The notes: a model not told the origin generated them from the letters alone. Positions 14,886-23,126 are shown, numbered from the stretch's first letter. The stretch: 37,769 nucleotides of DNA from Bacillota bacterium (GCA_024655925.1 JANLFS010000008.1:1-37769); one strand, 5' to 3'. A program made the numbers and translations.

Positions 14886-15932
14886 CTAGCGTCCGGCGGC
14901 GGACTCGAGCTCGCCCGAGGGGCAGGACAGGCCAGACATGGGCGACGGATCCGGCGGTCCGGGTGCGACGGGCCGGGCCTCCTCCCATTTTCCGCACTTG
15001 CCGCCCCATCTGGCGATGAGAGCTGAGTCCCTTGAGATCTCGACGATCTCGCACATGTTCGGGCAGTCAGTGCACTCACGGGACCTTGCTGAGAAGTCGT
15101 GGTCAGGCACGACCCATCCAGCGAACGAGGTTCCGCCTGTGGCGCGCCCGGATCTCACGTGCCTTTTTGCGAGAATGGCAGCGCCGATCGCCCCCATGAC
15201 ATCAAACCGTGGGGGGACCGTCACCGGCATACGGAGAGCTTCCTCAAACGCCTGTCGCATGCCCGCGTTGGCTGCCACCCCACCTTGGAACACCACAGGC
15301 GCATGGATCTCTTTCCCCTTGCCGACGTTGTTGAGGTAGTTTCTCACCAGCGCCTCGCACAGGCCGCGTATGATATCGGGCAGGAGACATCCTACCTGCT
15401 GCTTGTGGACCATGTCGCTCTCCGCGAACACCGCGCATCGCCCGGCTATCCTCACCGGCGCCTCCGATGCAGCCGCGAGTTCACCGAACTTCTCCACCGG
15501 CACCCCCAACCGCTCCGCCTGGTGCTCGAGGAACGACCCCGTCCCTGCAGCACACACCGTGTTCATGGCGAAATCTACAACCACGCCGGACCGGAGCAGG
15601 ATTATCTTGGAGTCCTGTCCTCCAATCTCGATCACTGTGCGGACATCCGGAACTTCCTTGAGCGCGGCGACCGCGTGTGCGGTGATCTCGTTCTTCACAA
15701 CGTCAGCCCCGACGAGCACGCCAGCCAGGCGCCGTCCTGAACCGGTGGTGCCCACACCGGCCACTTCGAACCCTGGCACGGACCGTCTGAGTATCCTGAG
15801 CCCCTCCTGCACTGCATCTATGGGGCGTCCCTGCGTACGAAGGTACAGTGACTCCACAACTTCCTCATCTTCGGACAAAAGCACCAAATTGGTGCTCACC
15901 GATCCAACATCTACTCCGAGGTACCCGCGCAT
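14886..15932 (-). CDS. BadF/HgdC-type ATPase, acyl-CoA dehydratase activase-like
   Basis: Members of this ASKHA-fold family use ATP hydrolysis to push an electron from a [4Fe-4S] cluster at their dimer interface to a low-potential partner such as 2-hydroxyacyl-CoA dehydratase. Seen in order: YLGVDVGSVSTNLVL (phosphate 1), GTTGSGRRL, IEIGGQDSKII (phosphate 2), NTVCAAGTGSFLEHQAERL with the first cluster cysteine, GRCAVFAESDMVHKQQ with the second, and FQGGVAANAGM. An added C-terminal segment holds CTDCPNMCEI and GGKCGKW, possibly a further metal site. The ATG at 15932 has AGGAGG nine bases upstream and overlaps the end of the previous gene by 22 bp. It is last in a four-gene operon. Confidence 0.92.
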   Translation of the reverse strand: MRGYLGVDVGSVSTNLVLLSEDEEVVESLYLRTQGRPIDAVQEGLRILRRSVPGFEVAGVGTTGSGRRLAGVLVGADVVKNEITAHAVAALKEVPDVRTVIEIGGQDSKIILLRSGVVVDFAMNTVCAAGTGSFLEHQAERLGVPVEKFGELAAASEAPVRIAGRCAVFAESDMVHKQQVGCLLPDIIRGLCEALVRNYLNNVGKGKEIHAPVVFQGGVAANAGMRQAFEEALRMPVTVPPRFDVMGAIGAAILAKRHVRSGRATGGTSFAGWVVPDHDFSARSRECTDCPNMCEIVEISRDSALIARWGGKCGKWEEARPVAPGPPDPSPMSGLSCPSGELESAAGR

Positions 15933-17041
15933 GCCGCCTCGCCTCCTGCCGCACGTGATTCGCATCTGACCGCGAGCAAATCCACGAAAGCTTCCAACCT
16001 GGTCATGAGTCCAGCATCTCCAGTATGCTCGTCAAAGACGCACGACATGATTGGCATTCCCTCATGTTCTGCAACAGATGGAAGGATGCTCTGGGCAACT
16101 ACCTCAGGCATGCACGTGAAAGGGGCAAGGTGGACCACACCGTCCACTCCGTCTCTCGCCATCTCCACTGAGCAAGCTATGCTCTCGAGGCCATGCCCTC
16201 CCACCGCGTGGTTCAGGTAAGGGCTTGCGAAACGCGTGCGGTCCGGCTTGCCGGAGGGGTGTAGGATGTCGAGATAGACGTTCTCCCGGACCCACCCGCT
16301 GAATGTGATGGGCCTGACAACCTCAGCTCCTAGCTCACCGAGTTTCTCCGCGACCCCCAAGTTCACAAAGGGCTCCAGGACGACGTACACCTCACCCACC
16401 ACGCCCACGCGCAGGCTCCGGGATTCGCCCGGGCTCCACGGGCGCGCGCACCTTTGAATGGCATGTAATCCTTCAGCCGTCGCCTCCCTGACTTCCCGTT
16501 CAGAGTCTGCCGCGTCCAACCGTGCGAGTGCTCCTGCCAAGGCTCTCGTAACCGACCCGCGCGTTGCCTCACGCGCCCGGGTGACCAGGGCCGCCTGTTC
16601 CAGCCTGTCGAGGCTGCACGCCTTCAGCCACGCTCGCTTGACCGCAGACACTATCCGAACCAGTCCGGAGCGTCCGGCAAGAGTGCGAAGGTCCCGGAAG
16701 AACTCACGTGGGTAGGCTCTTGGCGGCTCGAGTGCAATGAGCTTCACCGAGTGCCCCAGGTCGCGCAGGATCTCCCGCTGCAGCTCGCAGTAATAGCCGA
16801 ATCTGCAGGGCCCGATCCCGCCTGCCATCATGAATGCGTCTGCCCCAAGCTCGATGGCTTCGAGGAAGTTGCCGACGGTAACCTTGAGCGGCAGGCAGGC
16901 AAATTCGGGGGCATGAAGAGCGCCGCGCTCCAGCGTCCGTCTGGTCGTGGGTGGAGGCACCAGAACCTCAAGACCGAGGGATCGGAGGAGTTCACCCAGG
17001 GGAATATACATGTTGCCCAGATGGGCAAAGGAAAGCTTCAT
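15911..17041 (-). CDS. HgdB-like acyl-CoA dehydratase-related protein
   Basis: This 376-residue protein is related to the 2-hydroxyglutaryl-CoA dehydratase/double-cubane-cluster family and to the C-terminal parts of very large activase proteins. Candidate cluster cysteines are in FACLPLKVTVGNF (about residue 49), GPCRFGYYCELQ (about 79-85), APFTCMPEVVAQS and SCVFDEHTGDAGLMTRLEAF. The last motif is shared almost exactly with the next gene (NIDEHTGEAGLITRLEAF), so the two are paralogous in their C-terminal halves. It overlaps its upstream neighbour by 4 bp (ATGA) and the activase by 22 bp, so all are probably one complex. The substrate is unknown. Confidence 0.82.
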   Translation of the reverse strand: MKLSFAHLGNMYIPLGELLRSLGLEVLVPPPTTRRTLERGALHAPEFACLPLKVTVGNFLEAIELGADAFMMAGGIGPCRFGYYCELQREILRDLGHSVKLIALEPPRAYPREFFRDLRTLAGRSGLVRIVSAVKRAWLKACSLDRLEQAALVTRAREATRGSVTRALAGALARLDAADSEREVREATAEGLHAIQRCARPWSPGESRSLRVGVVGEVYVVLEPFVNLGVAEKLGELGAEVVRPITFSGWVRENVYLDILHPSGKPDRTRFASPYLNHAVGGHGLESIACSVEMARDGVDGVVHLAPFTCMPEVVAQSILPSVAEHEGMPIMSCVFDEHTGDAGLMTRLEAFVDLLAVRCESRAAGGEAACAGTSE

Positions 17042-17976
17042 CTAGTCCCCGCCCTCCAGCCCGCCGTGTCCATAAACGCCTCAAGCCGGGTGATCAGCCC
17101 GGCCTCGCCTGTGTGCTCGTCTATGTTCAGAAGAAGGAACGGCATTCCTGAGTGCCGGCTCGCTTCTCTGCTCACAAGTTCCGCCACGAAGGACTCGGGA
17201 CCGCACCCAAAAGACGTGAGGTACACGATCCCATCGACCTCGGATGTCTCAATCCACCTGACCGCAGCGCCGAGAAGCTTCTCCGCGAGTGTCCAAAAGA
17301 GTCTTTTCCGGCCTTTCCGTGCCCATCGGACCACCTCGGGCGCGGGGTAATCATCCGCGGTGACCGGGCGCGCCCCGAGCGTCCTGAGCTTGTCCAACAG
17401 GTTCATGCTGACGAAGGCGTCCTTGAGGTTGTAGGGGTGACCGAGGACCCCTACCCTCACCTGGCCCGTGGCAGCCTCGTCCGCCTCGGACAGCACCTCA
17501 GCCGGTTGGGCCTCGCAGCCCATGCGCCGAAGTCCACGACGGAAGGCACGAATCGTCTCATAGGGTCCGGCCCCGAACTCCCTGCCGAGACGGAGCAGGT
17601 TGCCTGCGAACGGGAAATCTCCTCGGGACCGGTCCACACAGGTATCGATCACCCGGGACTTGCACTGAAGCCGAGCGCGAACCATGTCAGGAAGGCCCAT
17701 CATCTTCGGACAGATGAATGACCTTCTCTCCACACTGACCACTCTGGGCACAAAGAGGGCGTCTACCCTGCCGTCGAGGTAGGCGGCGTGGCCCATGAAC
17801 ACCTTCACGGGCAGGCACACCTCGTCGACGCAGGACTTCACGCCCAGGTCGACGATGGCCTTGTTCGTCGGAGGCGACACCACGACCCGGACCCCGAGCG
17901 TCTCAAGAAACTCCTCCCATAGAGGGTAGAACTCGTAGTAGAGCAACCCGCGGGGAATGCCCACACTGATTGCCAT
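17038..17976 (-). CDS. DUF2229-type acyl-CoA dehydratase activase-related protein
   Basis: The opening VGIPRGLLYYEFYPLWEEFLETLG is typical of DUF2229, normally found inside giant (about 1,400 aa) activase fusions. Here it is a free 312-residue subunit. Conserved cysteines include SCVDEVCLPVKVFMGH (residues about 48-53), FICPKMMGLPD, and TSFGCGPESFVAELV, with IDEHTGEAGLITRLEAFMD near the C-terminus. It begins 13 bp after the aldo-keto reductase stop and overlaps the next gene by 4 bp. It likely carries or helps build the Fe-S cluster reduced by the ATPase; this is inference. Confidence 0.85.
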   Translation of the reverse strand: MAISVGIPRGLLYYEFYPLWEEFLETLGVRVVVSPPTNKAIVDLGVKSCVDEVCLPVKVFMGHAAYLDGRVDALFVPRVVSVERRSFICPKMMGLPDMVRARLQCKSRVIDTCVDRSRGDFPFAGNLLRLGREFGAGPYETIRAFRRGLRRMGCEAQPAEVLSEADEAATGQVRVGVLGHPYNLKDAFVSMNLLDKLRTLGARPVTADDYPAPEVVRWARKGRKRLFWTLAEKLLGAAVRWIETSEVDGIVYLTSFGCGPESFVAELVSREASRHSGMPFLLLNIDEHTGEAGLITRLEAFMDTAGWRAGTR

Positions 17977-17989
17977 CGCGCATCACTTT

Positions 17990-19138
17990 CTACAACTGGC
18001 GCGCCTCTCCCAGGGCCTTGTGGACTTCCTTCAGCAACTCCACCACAGGCAGATGCTGTGGGCAAGCTCGCTCGCAGTTGCCGCACGCCACGCACGCGGA
18101 CGCGTCTTTGCCCGACTTGGAGATCAATTCGTAGATCCGCGCCGAATCCCGGGACGCATTGAACACAAATGCGTCATTATATAGGGTGAAGAGATCGGGG
18201 ATCGGTAATTCGTTGGGGCATGGCATGCAGTACCCGCACTCGGTGCACCCGATTTTGACCCGCCCTTGGAAGATCTGTCTTGCCTTGGCGAGCGCGGCGA
18301 GTTCGTCCGCGGTCATCGACCCCGGCTCCGCCTCCGAGGCAATCCTCAAGTTCTCGACCACCTGGCCCATCGTGCTCATTCCGCTCAAGACCACGGACAC
18401 TTCCGGCCGGTTCAGAACCCACCTCAGTCCCCATTCGGCAGGGGACCAGTCGGTCCGAATCTGCTCCATCTCAGCTTTGACTTCAGCCGGAAGGCCTGAC
18501 GCCAGCTTGCCGCCGCGCAGCGGCTCCATGACCACAACAGCCAGGCCCCGGGAGGATGCGTACTCCAGTCCTCTGACTCCAGCCTGGCACTCCACGTCCA
18601 CGTAGTTCAGCATTATCTGGCACAGACTCCAATCGTAGGAGTCGACAACGGACTTGAAAAGGTCGAAGGTGTCGTGGAACGAGAAACCGGCGAACCCTAT
18701 GCGCCCCCGGGAGAGTTCGCGGTCGAGGAACTTCCTGACCCCCAGGCCGCGCAGTCTCTCCCAAATGGACTTGTTGAGCGAATGCAGCAGGTAGCAGTCG
18801 ATCCGGTCGGTCTCGAGCCGGTCGAGCTGCTCGTCCAGGTACCTGGTGAAGTCGTCCGAGGTCTTACACAGCCAGGTCGGAAGCTTGGTCGCCACCCGAA
18901 CCTGTTGCCTGTATCCGCCTCCGAGCGCCCGGCCGACCAGGCCCTCGCTCTTGCCACGGTGGTAGTTGTAGGCTGTGTCCAGGTAGTCGACACCGTGATC
19001 TATGGCGTACCGGATCATCCGGACGGCCTCATCCTCGTCGATGGAATCGGGATCTCCCGCAACAACCGGCAACCTCATGCACCCGAAACCGAGTACCGAG
19101 ACCTCGAATCCACACTGCCCGAACTGCCTGCGCTTCAT
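17990..19138 (-). CDS. Aldo/keto reductase with C-terminal [4Fe-4S] ferredoxin-like domain
   Basis: Residues 1-290 form an aldo-keto reductase barrel: MKRRQFGQCGFEVSVLGFGCMRLP, the catalytic YLDTAYNYHRG (Asp, Tyr), ATKLP and YLLHSLN follow the family order. Residues about 300-375 hold cysteine clusters GCTECGYCMPCPNELPIP and ACVACGNCERACPQHLPV, a ferredoxin-type end found in the YccK-like clostridial subgroup. It may pass electrons between NAD(P)H-linked chemistry and Fe-S carriers. First gene of the operon with the DUF2229/HgdB/activase genes. The start at 19138 has AGGAGGAT close by. Upstream lies the HEARO-like element. Confidence 0.93.
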   Translation of the reverse strand: MKRRQFGQCGFEVSVLGFGCMRLPVVAGDPDSIDEDEAVRMIRYAIDHGVDYLDTAYNYHRGKSEGLVGRALGGGYRQQVRVATKLPTWLCKTSDDFTRYLDEQLDRLETDRIDCYLLHSLNKSIWERLRGLGVRKFLDRELSRGRIGFAGFSFHDTFDLFKSVVDSYDWSLCQIMLNYVDVECQAGVRGLEYASSRGLAVVVMEPLRGGKLASGLPAEVKAEMEQIRTDWSPAEWGLRWVLNRPEVSVVLSGMSTMGQVVENLRIASEAEPGSMTADELAALAKARQIFQGRVKIGCTECGYCMPCPNELPIPDLFTLYNDAFVFNASRDSARIYELISKSGKDASACVACGNCERACPQHLPVVELLKEVHKALGEARQL

Positions 19139-19200
19139 CGACCATCCTCCTCGGTGCCTCTGGACACATATCTTCCACGCTACCCAACCACCAGACTACG

Positions 19201-19523
19201 CGGCGTCGGGAGCCCCTGCCTTCAGACGTGGGGAGGAGACGCCGCTTCCCCTCTTCTGGGCATATTCGTATCCATCGGCTTTTTGAAGCAGCCGCAGGCA
19301 CTTTGGATGCACGTCGAAGCCGTTCAACTTGAAGCTCGGCCTATGCCGGACGGCTATCCGACCGGTATGCCTGTTTAATGCCGGGCGACAGGGCCTGGAA
19401 CTGGCACGCATCCCAGGGTGTCGTGACCTGAATAACGCAGCCCGATGGCCTTACGGCCGATGAGCTGAGGCTGGTCAGCTCCAGGCTTGCTTACCGCAAC
19501 CCCCCCCGGCTTTAGCCGTGGGG
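19201..19523 (-). ncRNA. HEARO/IscB-type omega-RNA-like structured element, no nuclease gene
   Basis: On the minus strand this stretch holds hairpins in series: CCCCACGGCT/AGCC-GGGG (19503-19523), GAGCTGA/TCAGCTC (19462-19481), GGCC-gtaa-GGCC (about 19447-19458), then a GACACC...GGGATGC motif, TTAAACAGG (about 19372-19380), and a final large hairpin with GCGGCGTC/GACGCCGC arms (19200-19207 and 19238-19245) around CCCC/GGGG. From memory this order resembles IscB/IsrB omega RNAs, in which TTAAACAGG follows a GACACCGG...ATGCC segment and a CCCC/GGGG hairpin precedes the nuclease ORF. No IscB ORF follows; the next gene is the aldo-keto reductase. An IS200/IS605 end remnant or a structured 5' leader are alternatives. 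Confidence 0.5.
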
Positions 19524-19598
19524 TAGCTGACACACATTCCAAGCTCTTCCGGCCTGCGCCACGCGAGACAAGTCCGGAAGCGAATGACCGCCGAGACC

Positions 19599-19607
19599 AT
19601 TTTATCA
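19599..19607 (-). promoter_or_regulatory. Extended -10 upstream of the structured element
   Basis: The minus strand reads TGATAAAAT: TGn followed by TAAAAT (5 of 6 consensus), in a GC-rich setting. Transcription from about 19592 would read through the structured element and into the aldo-keto reductase operon. No -35 is clear. The rest of 19524-19771 shows nothing else I can support. Confidence 0.4.
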
Positions 19608-19771
19608 CATCCACATCGGAGCCGGACAGGATGGGCCTGGGTCGGGCAGGAAGCCCCGGGACGATTAAGGCTTGCCTTTCTGTATCACGGCAGAAGCGGA
19701 CCACGAGGACATAACCAGGAGATACTTGTGGGACTCACAGACGCATAGGCTTTCATACGGGAGGGATCCCA

Positions 19772-20678
19772 CTGAGACACTTCCAGACCGGGGTTCTCCT
19801 TGCACTTCTCTCCGCCGCCGCTTTTGGGTCTCTTCCTGTCCTGACTGTGTACGCCTACCGGGCGGCGCTACTGTCCTGACCTTGCTCTTCCTGCGGTTCG
19901 GCATTACCGCCCTGGTTTTTTCCGTACATGGCTTCACACATGGCCGAATTCCGCCTGACTCCGGGGGACTTGCTGACACTGTTCTTGCTTGGTAGGGTAG
20001 GCTACACTCTTCAGTCCGGGTTCTTCCTTTCATCAGTCAGGTTCGTTCCCGTCTCCCTGGCATCCCTTCTTTTCTGCACATACCCCGCTCTTGTGTCCGT
20101 GCTCGCCTTCCTCACCAGGGGTGACAAGATGTCCCCTGGAGAACCGGCCGCACTAGGCCTCTGCGCGACGGGACTGGCCCTGGTACTGGGTACGCCCGTC
20201 GACACGCTGGACTGGCGCGGAGTCGCCCTGCCCCTCTCAGGCACCCTGACCTACGCGTGTTACATTGTCGTCGGAAGCAAGGTGGTGACCAAGGTCCCGC
20301 CTCGGGCCGCAAGCGCCTTCGTGGCGTGATCCGCCGCGGTGGTTCTGCTCCTCGCAGGCCGGTTCACCGGCACCCTTCACTTCATGCTGGATACCTCCGG
20401 GTGGGTCGCGGTGATCCGCGTCGTGGTACTGGGACCGGTGGTCCCCATGATCGCGTTCTTCCGCAGTCTCGAGCTCATAAGCGCCACGCGCACGTCCGTG
20501 CGGAGCATGGTAGAGCCGCTGGTCACTTTTGTCCTCGCAGGTGTGCTCTTCAACGAGCGAGCCACAGCCCTGCAAGGAGTGGGGGTAGTCTTGTGCATCG
20601 CAGGCATGATGACCGCGGCCAGGTTGCGAGAAGGCAAGCCATCACGTCGCTCGAGAAAGCGGCTACCTCTTGCTCGAC
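19772..20678 (+). pseudogene. Broken EamA/DMT-family transporter
   Basis: Joined across frames the translation is an EamA drug/metabolite transporter with ten hydrophobic segments: HFQTGVLLALLSAAAFGSLP, then ATVLTLLFLRFGITALVF, then MAEFRLTPGDLLTLFLLGRVGY, VSLASLLFCTYPALVSVLAFL, and finally VEPLVTFVLAGVLFNERATALQGVGVVLCIAGMM. Damage: the first codon is CTG after GGGAGGG; one G is missing near 19864; one T is extra in the T-run near 19919; an in-frame TGA at 20327-20329 interrupts AFVA-SAAVV; and no stop precedes the convergent garR gene. Both frameshifts are single-base homopolymer changes, so sequencing error cannot be excluded for those, but the TGA and lost start argue for a pseudogene. 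Confidence 0.8.
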
Positions 20679-20699
20679 GGGCCGGCAACAAGCCGGCCC
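20679..20699. terminator. Strong hairpin between convergent genes
   Basis: GGGCCGGC (20679-20686) and GCCGGCCC (20692-20699) form a perfect 8-bp stem with a 5-nt loop, six bases past the garR stop and at the natural end of the broken transporter. No U-tract follows on the minus strand; on the plus strand TTTCTT comes about 11 bases later. It probably ends or protects transcripts from both sides. Confidence 0.55.
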
Positions 20700-20704
20700 G
20701 ACAA

Positions 20705-21598
20705 TCAGGCTTTCTTCACCTCCACACCTGCGAGCTTCTCAAAGAACGTGGCCACAGCCCCGTGGTCCAGATCGCCTTTCCCCTCGGCCCGGAGTGCCTG
20801 GAAGACTTGCATGACCAGGCCGGTAAAGGGCAAGGGCACCCCAACGTCCTTCCCCGTGGCGAGCGCATTCGCTAGGTCCTTTATGTGCAGGTTGATCCGG
20901 AAACCGGGGGCGAACTTGCGCTCGAGGAGCAGGGGAACCTTGGCGTCCATCACATTGCTGCCGGCCAGGCCGCCCCTTATTGCCTGATAGATCGCTTCCG
21001 GATCCACTCCTGCCTTTGTTCCCAGCGCGAATGCCTCGCCGACCGCGGCTATGTTCAGGGCCACAATGATCTGGTTGCACACCTTGGTGGTGTTGCCTGC
21101 GCCAATGTCTCCCACTCGGACGACGGACTTGCCCATTGTCTTCAAGATATCCAGGCACTCCTGGAAGTCGGCCTCATCTCCACCGACCATGATGGAGAGG
21201 GTGCCCGCAACCGCTCCCGGCTGCCCTCCGCTGACAGGGGCCTCCAGCATCCTGACCCCCCGTGCCTTGGCGGCCTCCGCAACCTCCTTGGATGTCGCGG
21301 GGGCGATCGAACTCATATCGATAATGATCGACCCAGGCCGGGCGCCTTCGAGCACTCCGCCCGGTCCCATGACCGCCTTGCGGACATCAGGGGAATCCGG
21401 AAGCATGGTGATGATCACGTCGCTCCTGCTCGCCACATCCGCGCAGGACGCCGCAGTCTCAGCGCCGTCCTTGACTATCTCGTCCAGGACGTTCTGGCGG
21501 AGTTCGTATGCCACCACTGGGTACCCGGCCCGGAGCAGGTTGCGGCACATGGGTAGTCCCATAACGCCCAATCCAATGAACCCAATCTTCTTCTTCAA
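20705..21598 (-). CDS. garR: 2-hydroxy-3-oxopropionate reductase / beta-hydroxyacid dehydrogenase
   Basis: The 297-residue protein is a beta-hydroxyacid dehydrogenase: Rossmann motif IGFIGLGVMGLPMCRNLL, substrate loop EAPVSGGQPGAVAGTL, catalytic lysine in GAGNTTKVCNQI, and FRINLHIKDLANAL. The closest functional class is tartronate semialdehyde reductase (GarR/GlxR) or 3-hydroxyisobutyrate dehydrogenase; the sequence cannot separate them with certainty. It starts with TTG at 21598 preceded by AGGAGG at 7 nt. No glyoxylate carboligase or glycerate kinase is next to it, so the pathway is unclear. Genes on either side are unrelated. Confidence 0.88.
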   Translation of the reverse strand: MKKKIGFIGLGVMGLPMCRNLLRAGYPVVAYELRQNVLDEIVKDGAETAASCADVASRSDVIITMLPDSPDVRKAVMGPGGVLEGARPGSIIIDMSSIAPATSKEVAEAAKARGVRMLEAPVSGGQPGAVAGTLSIMVGGDEADFQECLDILKTMGKSVVRVGDIGAGNTTKVCNQIIVALNIAAVGEAFALGTKAGVDPEAIYQAIRGGLAGSNVMDAKVPLLLERKFAPGFRINLHIKDLANALATGKDVGVPLPFTGLVMQVFQALRAEGKGDLDHGAVATFFEKLAGVEVKKA

Positions 21599-21814
21599 CT
21601 TCGAACCTCCTACATCGTGTTATGGTGCTGGTGGATTCCGAAGCGGCCCATGAGTTCGTAGAATTCTCACATTCTCACCTCAGGGGTCCAGGTTGTCCGG
21701 CTCTCACTCAGTTTTCGCCGCCCTATCCGGTTACACCTGCGGGAGGCGATCCAATCTTGGACTCTTCCCGCCTGCCGCGTCAGCGAGGCATCGCTCATTT
21801 GCCGCTCTCTGGCC

Positions 21815-22948
21815 CTACCCCCTGCCGAACAAGAACCACGTTACCAGGAGGTATAGGCCGACTATCATGATGGATTCGATTCCAAGGTTTCCAACTTTTC
21901 GCCGGGACCGATAGAAGAGACCGATCAGGACTACGGCGCTCATGAGAAGGGCGAACATCGCCGCAACCGCGTGGGCCTGACTTACGGCGGTCAGCAGGGG
22001 CCCGGGGCGGTGGGCAGCGTCCGCGAAGAAGAGAACAGCCATATTGAACAAGTTGCTCCCCAGGGCGTTTCCGAGAGCCAGGTTGATGGCGCCGATGTTG
22101 GCAGCCGCTATGCACGTGGTCATTTCAGAGGGGGAGGTGGCCGCCGCGACCAGACCCGATTCGACGAAACCAGCCGACAGGCCAGTCTGCTGGACTATGC
22201 CTTCGGCGGATCGGGTCAGAAGAGTTCCCGCGACTACTATCACGGCCGCCCCTCCAACGAAACCCGCGGCGGCCTGCCCAAGGCTCCGCACTTTCTTAGG
22301 AGAGGGCTCGTGCGGTTCTTCTCCTCTTTCTGGCTGACCTGCCGCATCAGTCGCACGCATGGATGATTCCTGCGCAGGCGCTCCCCGTCCAGAGTTCCCC
22401 TGCCTCGGTCGGGTCTGCGGCCGGGCTTCAAACGCATTGAGAAGCCAGGAGCCGAAGACGTAGATCGCGAGGATCGCCAGGGCGTCCACGCCGGCCCCGA
22501 GGACTTCGAGGTCGAGCCGAAGGAGAATTCCCAAAGCCGCCAAAACCATCAGAAGCATCCCAACCGCCGCCGAGAGAAGATGACCCGGAGCGGCGTCGTG
22601 AATGATTGACCTCTTCCTATACACAGCGTCCGCCAGGGCTATGGTCATGATGTTGAAGAGGTTGCTTCCGAAGAGGTTGCCCGCTGCTATTTCGGGCAGA
22701 CCGACCCTCGCCGCGCTGACGGAGGCGACCATTTCCGGAAGGGAAGTCCCCGCGGCGAGGAGTATCCCGCCGACCCCCACGGCGCCCAGACGCGTGCGCG
22801 CGGATATCGCTGCCCCGCCTGGATGTCTGTGCCTGACGGTACCGCCCAGACGCGTGCGCGCGGATATCGCGTCAGCCGCTCTGGTGAGGGCCAGCCCGGC
22901 ACCTATTATGGCTACGCCGCTTGTGATGAAGGCCAGATACGCGTTCAA
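21815..22948 (-). CDS. CaCA-family sodium/calcium exchanger-like membrane protein
   Basis: Two halves with opposed alpha-repeats are visible: LAAGTSLPEMVASVSAA ... GNLFGSNLFNIMTI and VAAATSPSEMTTCIAAAN ... GNALGSNLFNMAV, the ion-binding signature of the calcium:cation antiporter superfamily (YrbG-like). The halves are joined by a charged loop (about residues 175-220). A -10-like TATAAT at 23001-23006 and the GGGAG before TTG at 22948 favour that start; the open frame to 23017 would begin before the predicted transcript. Just before the first alpha-repeat there is a 20-residue in-frame insertion ending in a second copy of AISARTRLG, caused by the 28-bp duplication at 22783-22870. Function of the protein after this insertion is uncertain. 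Confidence 0.85.
   Translation of the reverse strand: MNAYLAFITSGVAIIGAGLALTRAADAISARTRLGGTVRHRHPGGAAISARTRLGAVGVGGILLAAGTSLPEMVASVSAARVGLPEIAAGNLFGSNLFNIMTIALADAVYRKRSIIHDAAPGHLLSAAVGMLLMVLAALGILLRLDLEVLGAGVDALAILAIYVFGSWLLNAFEARPQTRPRQGNSGRGAPAQESSMRATDAAGQPERGEEPHEPSPKKVRSLGQAAAGFVGGAAVIVVAGTLLTRSAEGIVQQTGLSAGFVESGLVAAATSPSEMTTCIAAANIGAINLALGNALGSNLFNMAVLFFADAAHRPGPLLTAVSQAHAVAAMFALLMSAVVLIGLFYRSRRKVGNLGIESIMIVGLYLLVTWFLFGRG
22783..22870 (-). repeat. Exact 28-bp duplication around 32 bp: possible off-target CRISPR spacer unit
   Basis: Bases 22783-22810 and 22843-22870 are identical over exactly 28 bp (flanking bases differ on both sides) and are separated by 32 bp unrelated to the flanks. 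The resident array uses 28-bp repeats and 33-bp spacers including a leading G. Here the insert also begins with G on the minus strand. Integration by Cas1-Cas2 duplicates the repeat and leaves a spacer between copies, so this is the expected scar of integration outside the array. Aligned in register the 28-mer shares a CCnCGCG core with the true repeat but little else. The net 60-bp gain keeps the reading frame. Confidence 0.55.
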
Positions 22949-23000
22949 GGATCCCGACTCCCTTCGTCGCGCGGGCAGAGATGGCATCGCCCTTCTTTGT

Positions 23001-23006
23001 ATTATA
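23001..23006 (-). promoter_or_regulatory. -10 element of the antiporter gene
   Basis: The minus strand reads TATAAT, a perfect -10, about 50 bp before the TTG start at 22948. A matching -35 was not found. It shares the divergent region with the liv operon. Confidence 0.4.
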
Positions 23007-23126
23007 ACGCAGGACATCGGTCGACTCTGGCGAATACCTTACCCAGGTCGTGGCTGTTCGGAGGTAACGTGTTGCTTACATGGGAACGCCTCCCAGCCAA
23101 CAATAGGATTAGGAGGTGTCGGTCGA

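Noticed and set aside
20327-20329. TGA read as tryptophan (here and in the asnB remnant)
   Set aside because: TGA is the normal stop of cas1, garR and other intact genes in this window, so recoding is not supported; these are nonsense changes.
22602-23126. N-terminal extension of the LivK frame
   Set aside because: It is antisense to the antiporter gene; the signal peptide and ribosome site place the start at 23127.
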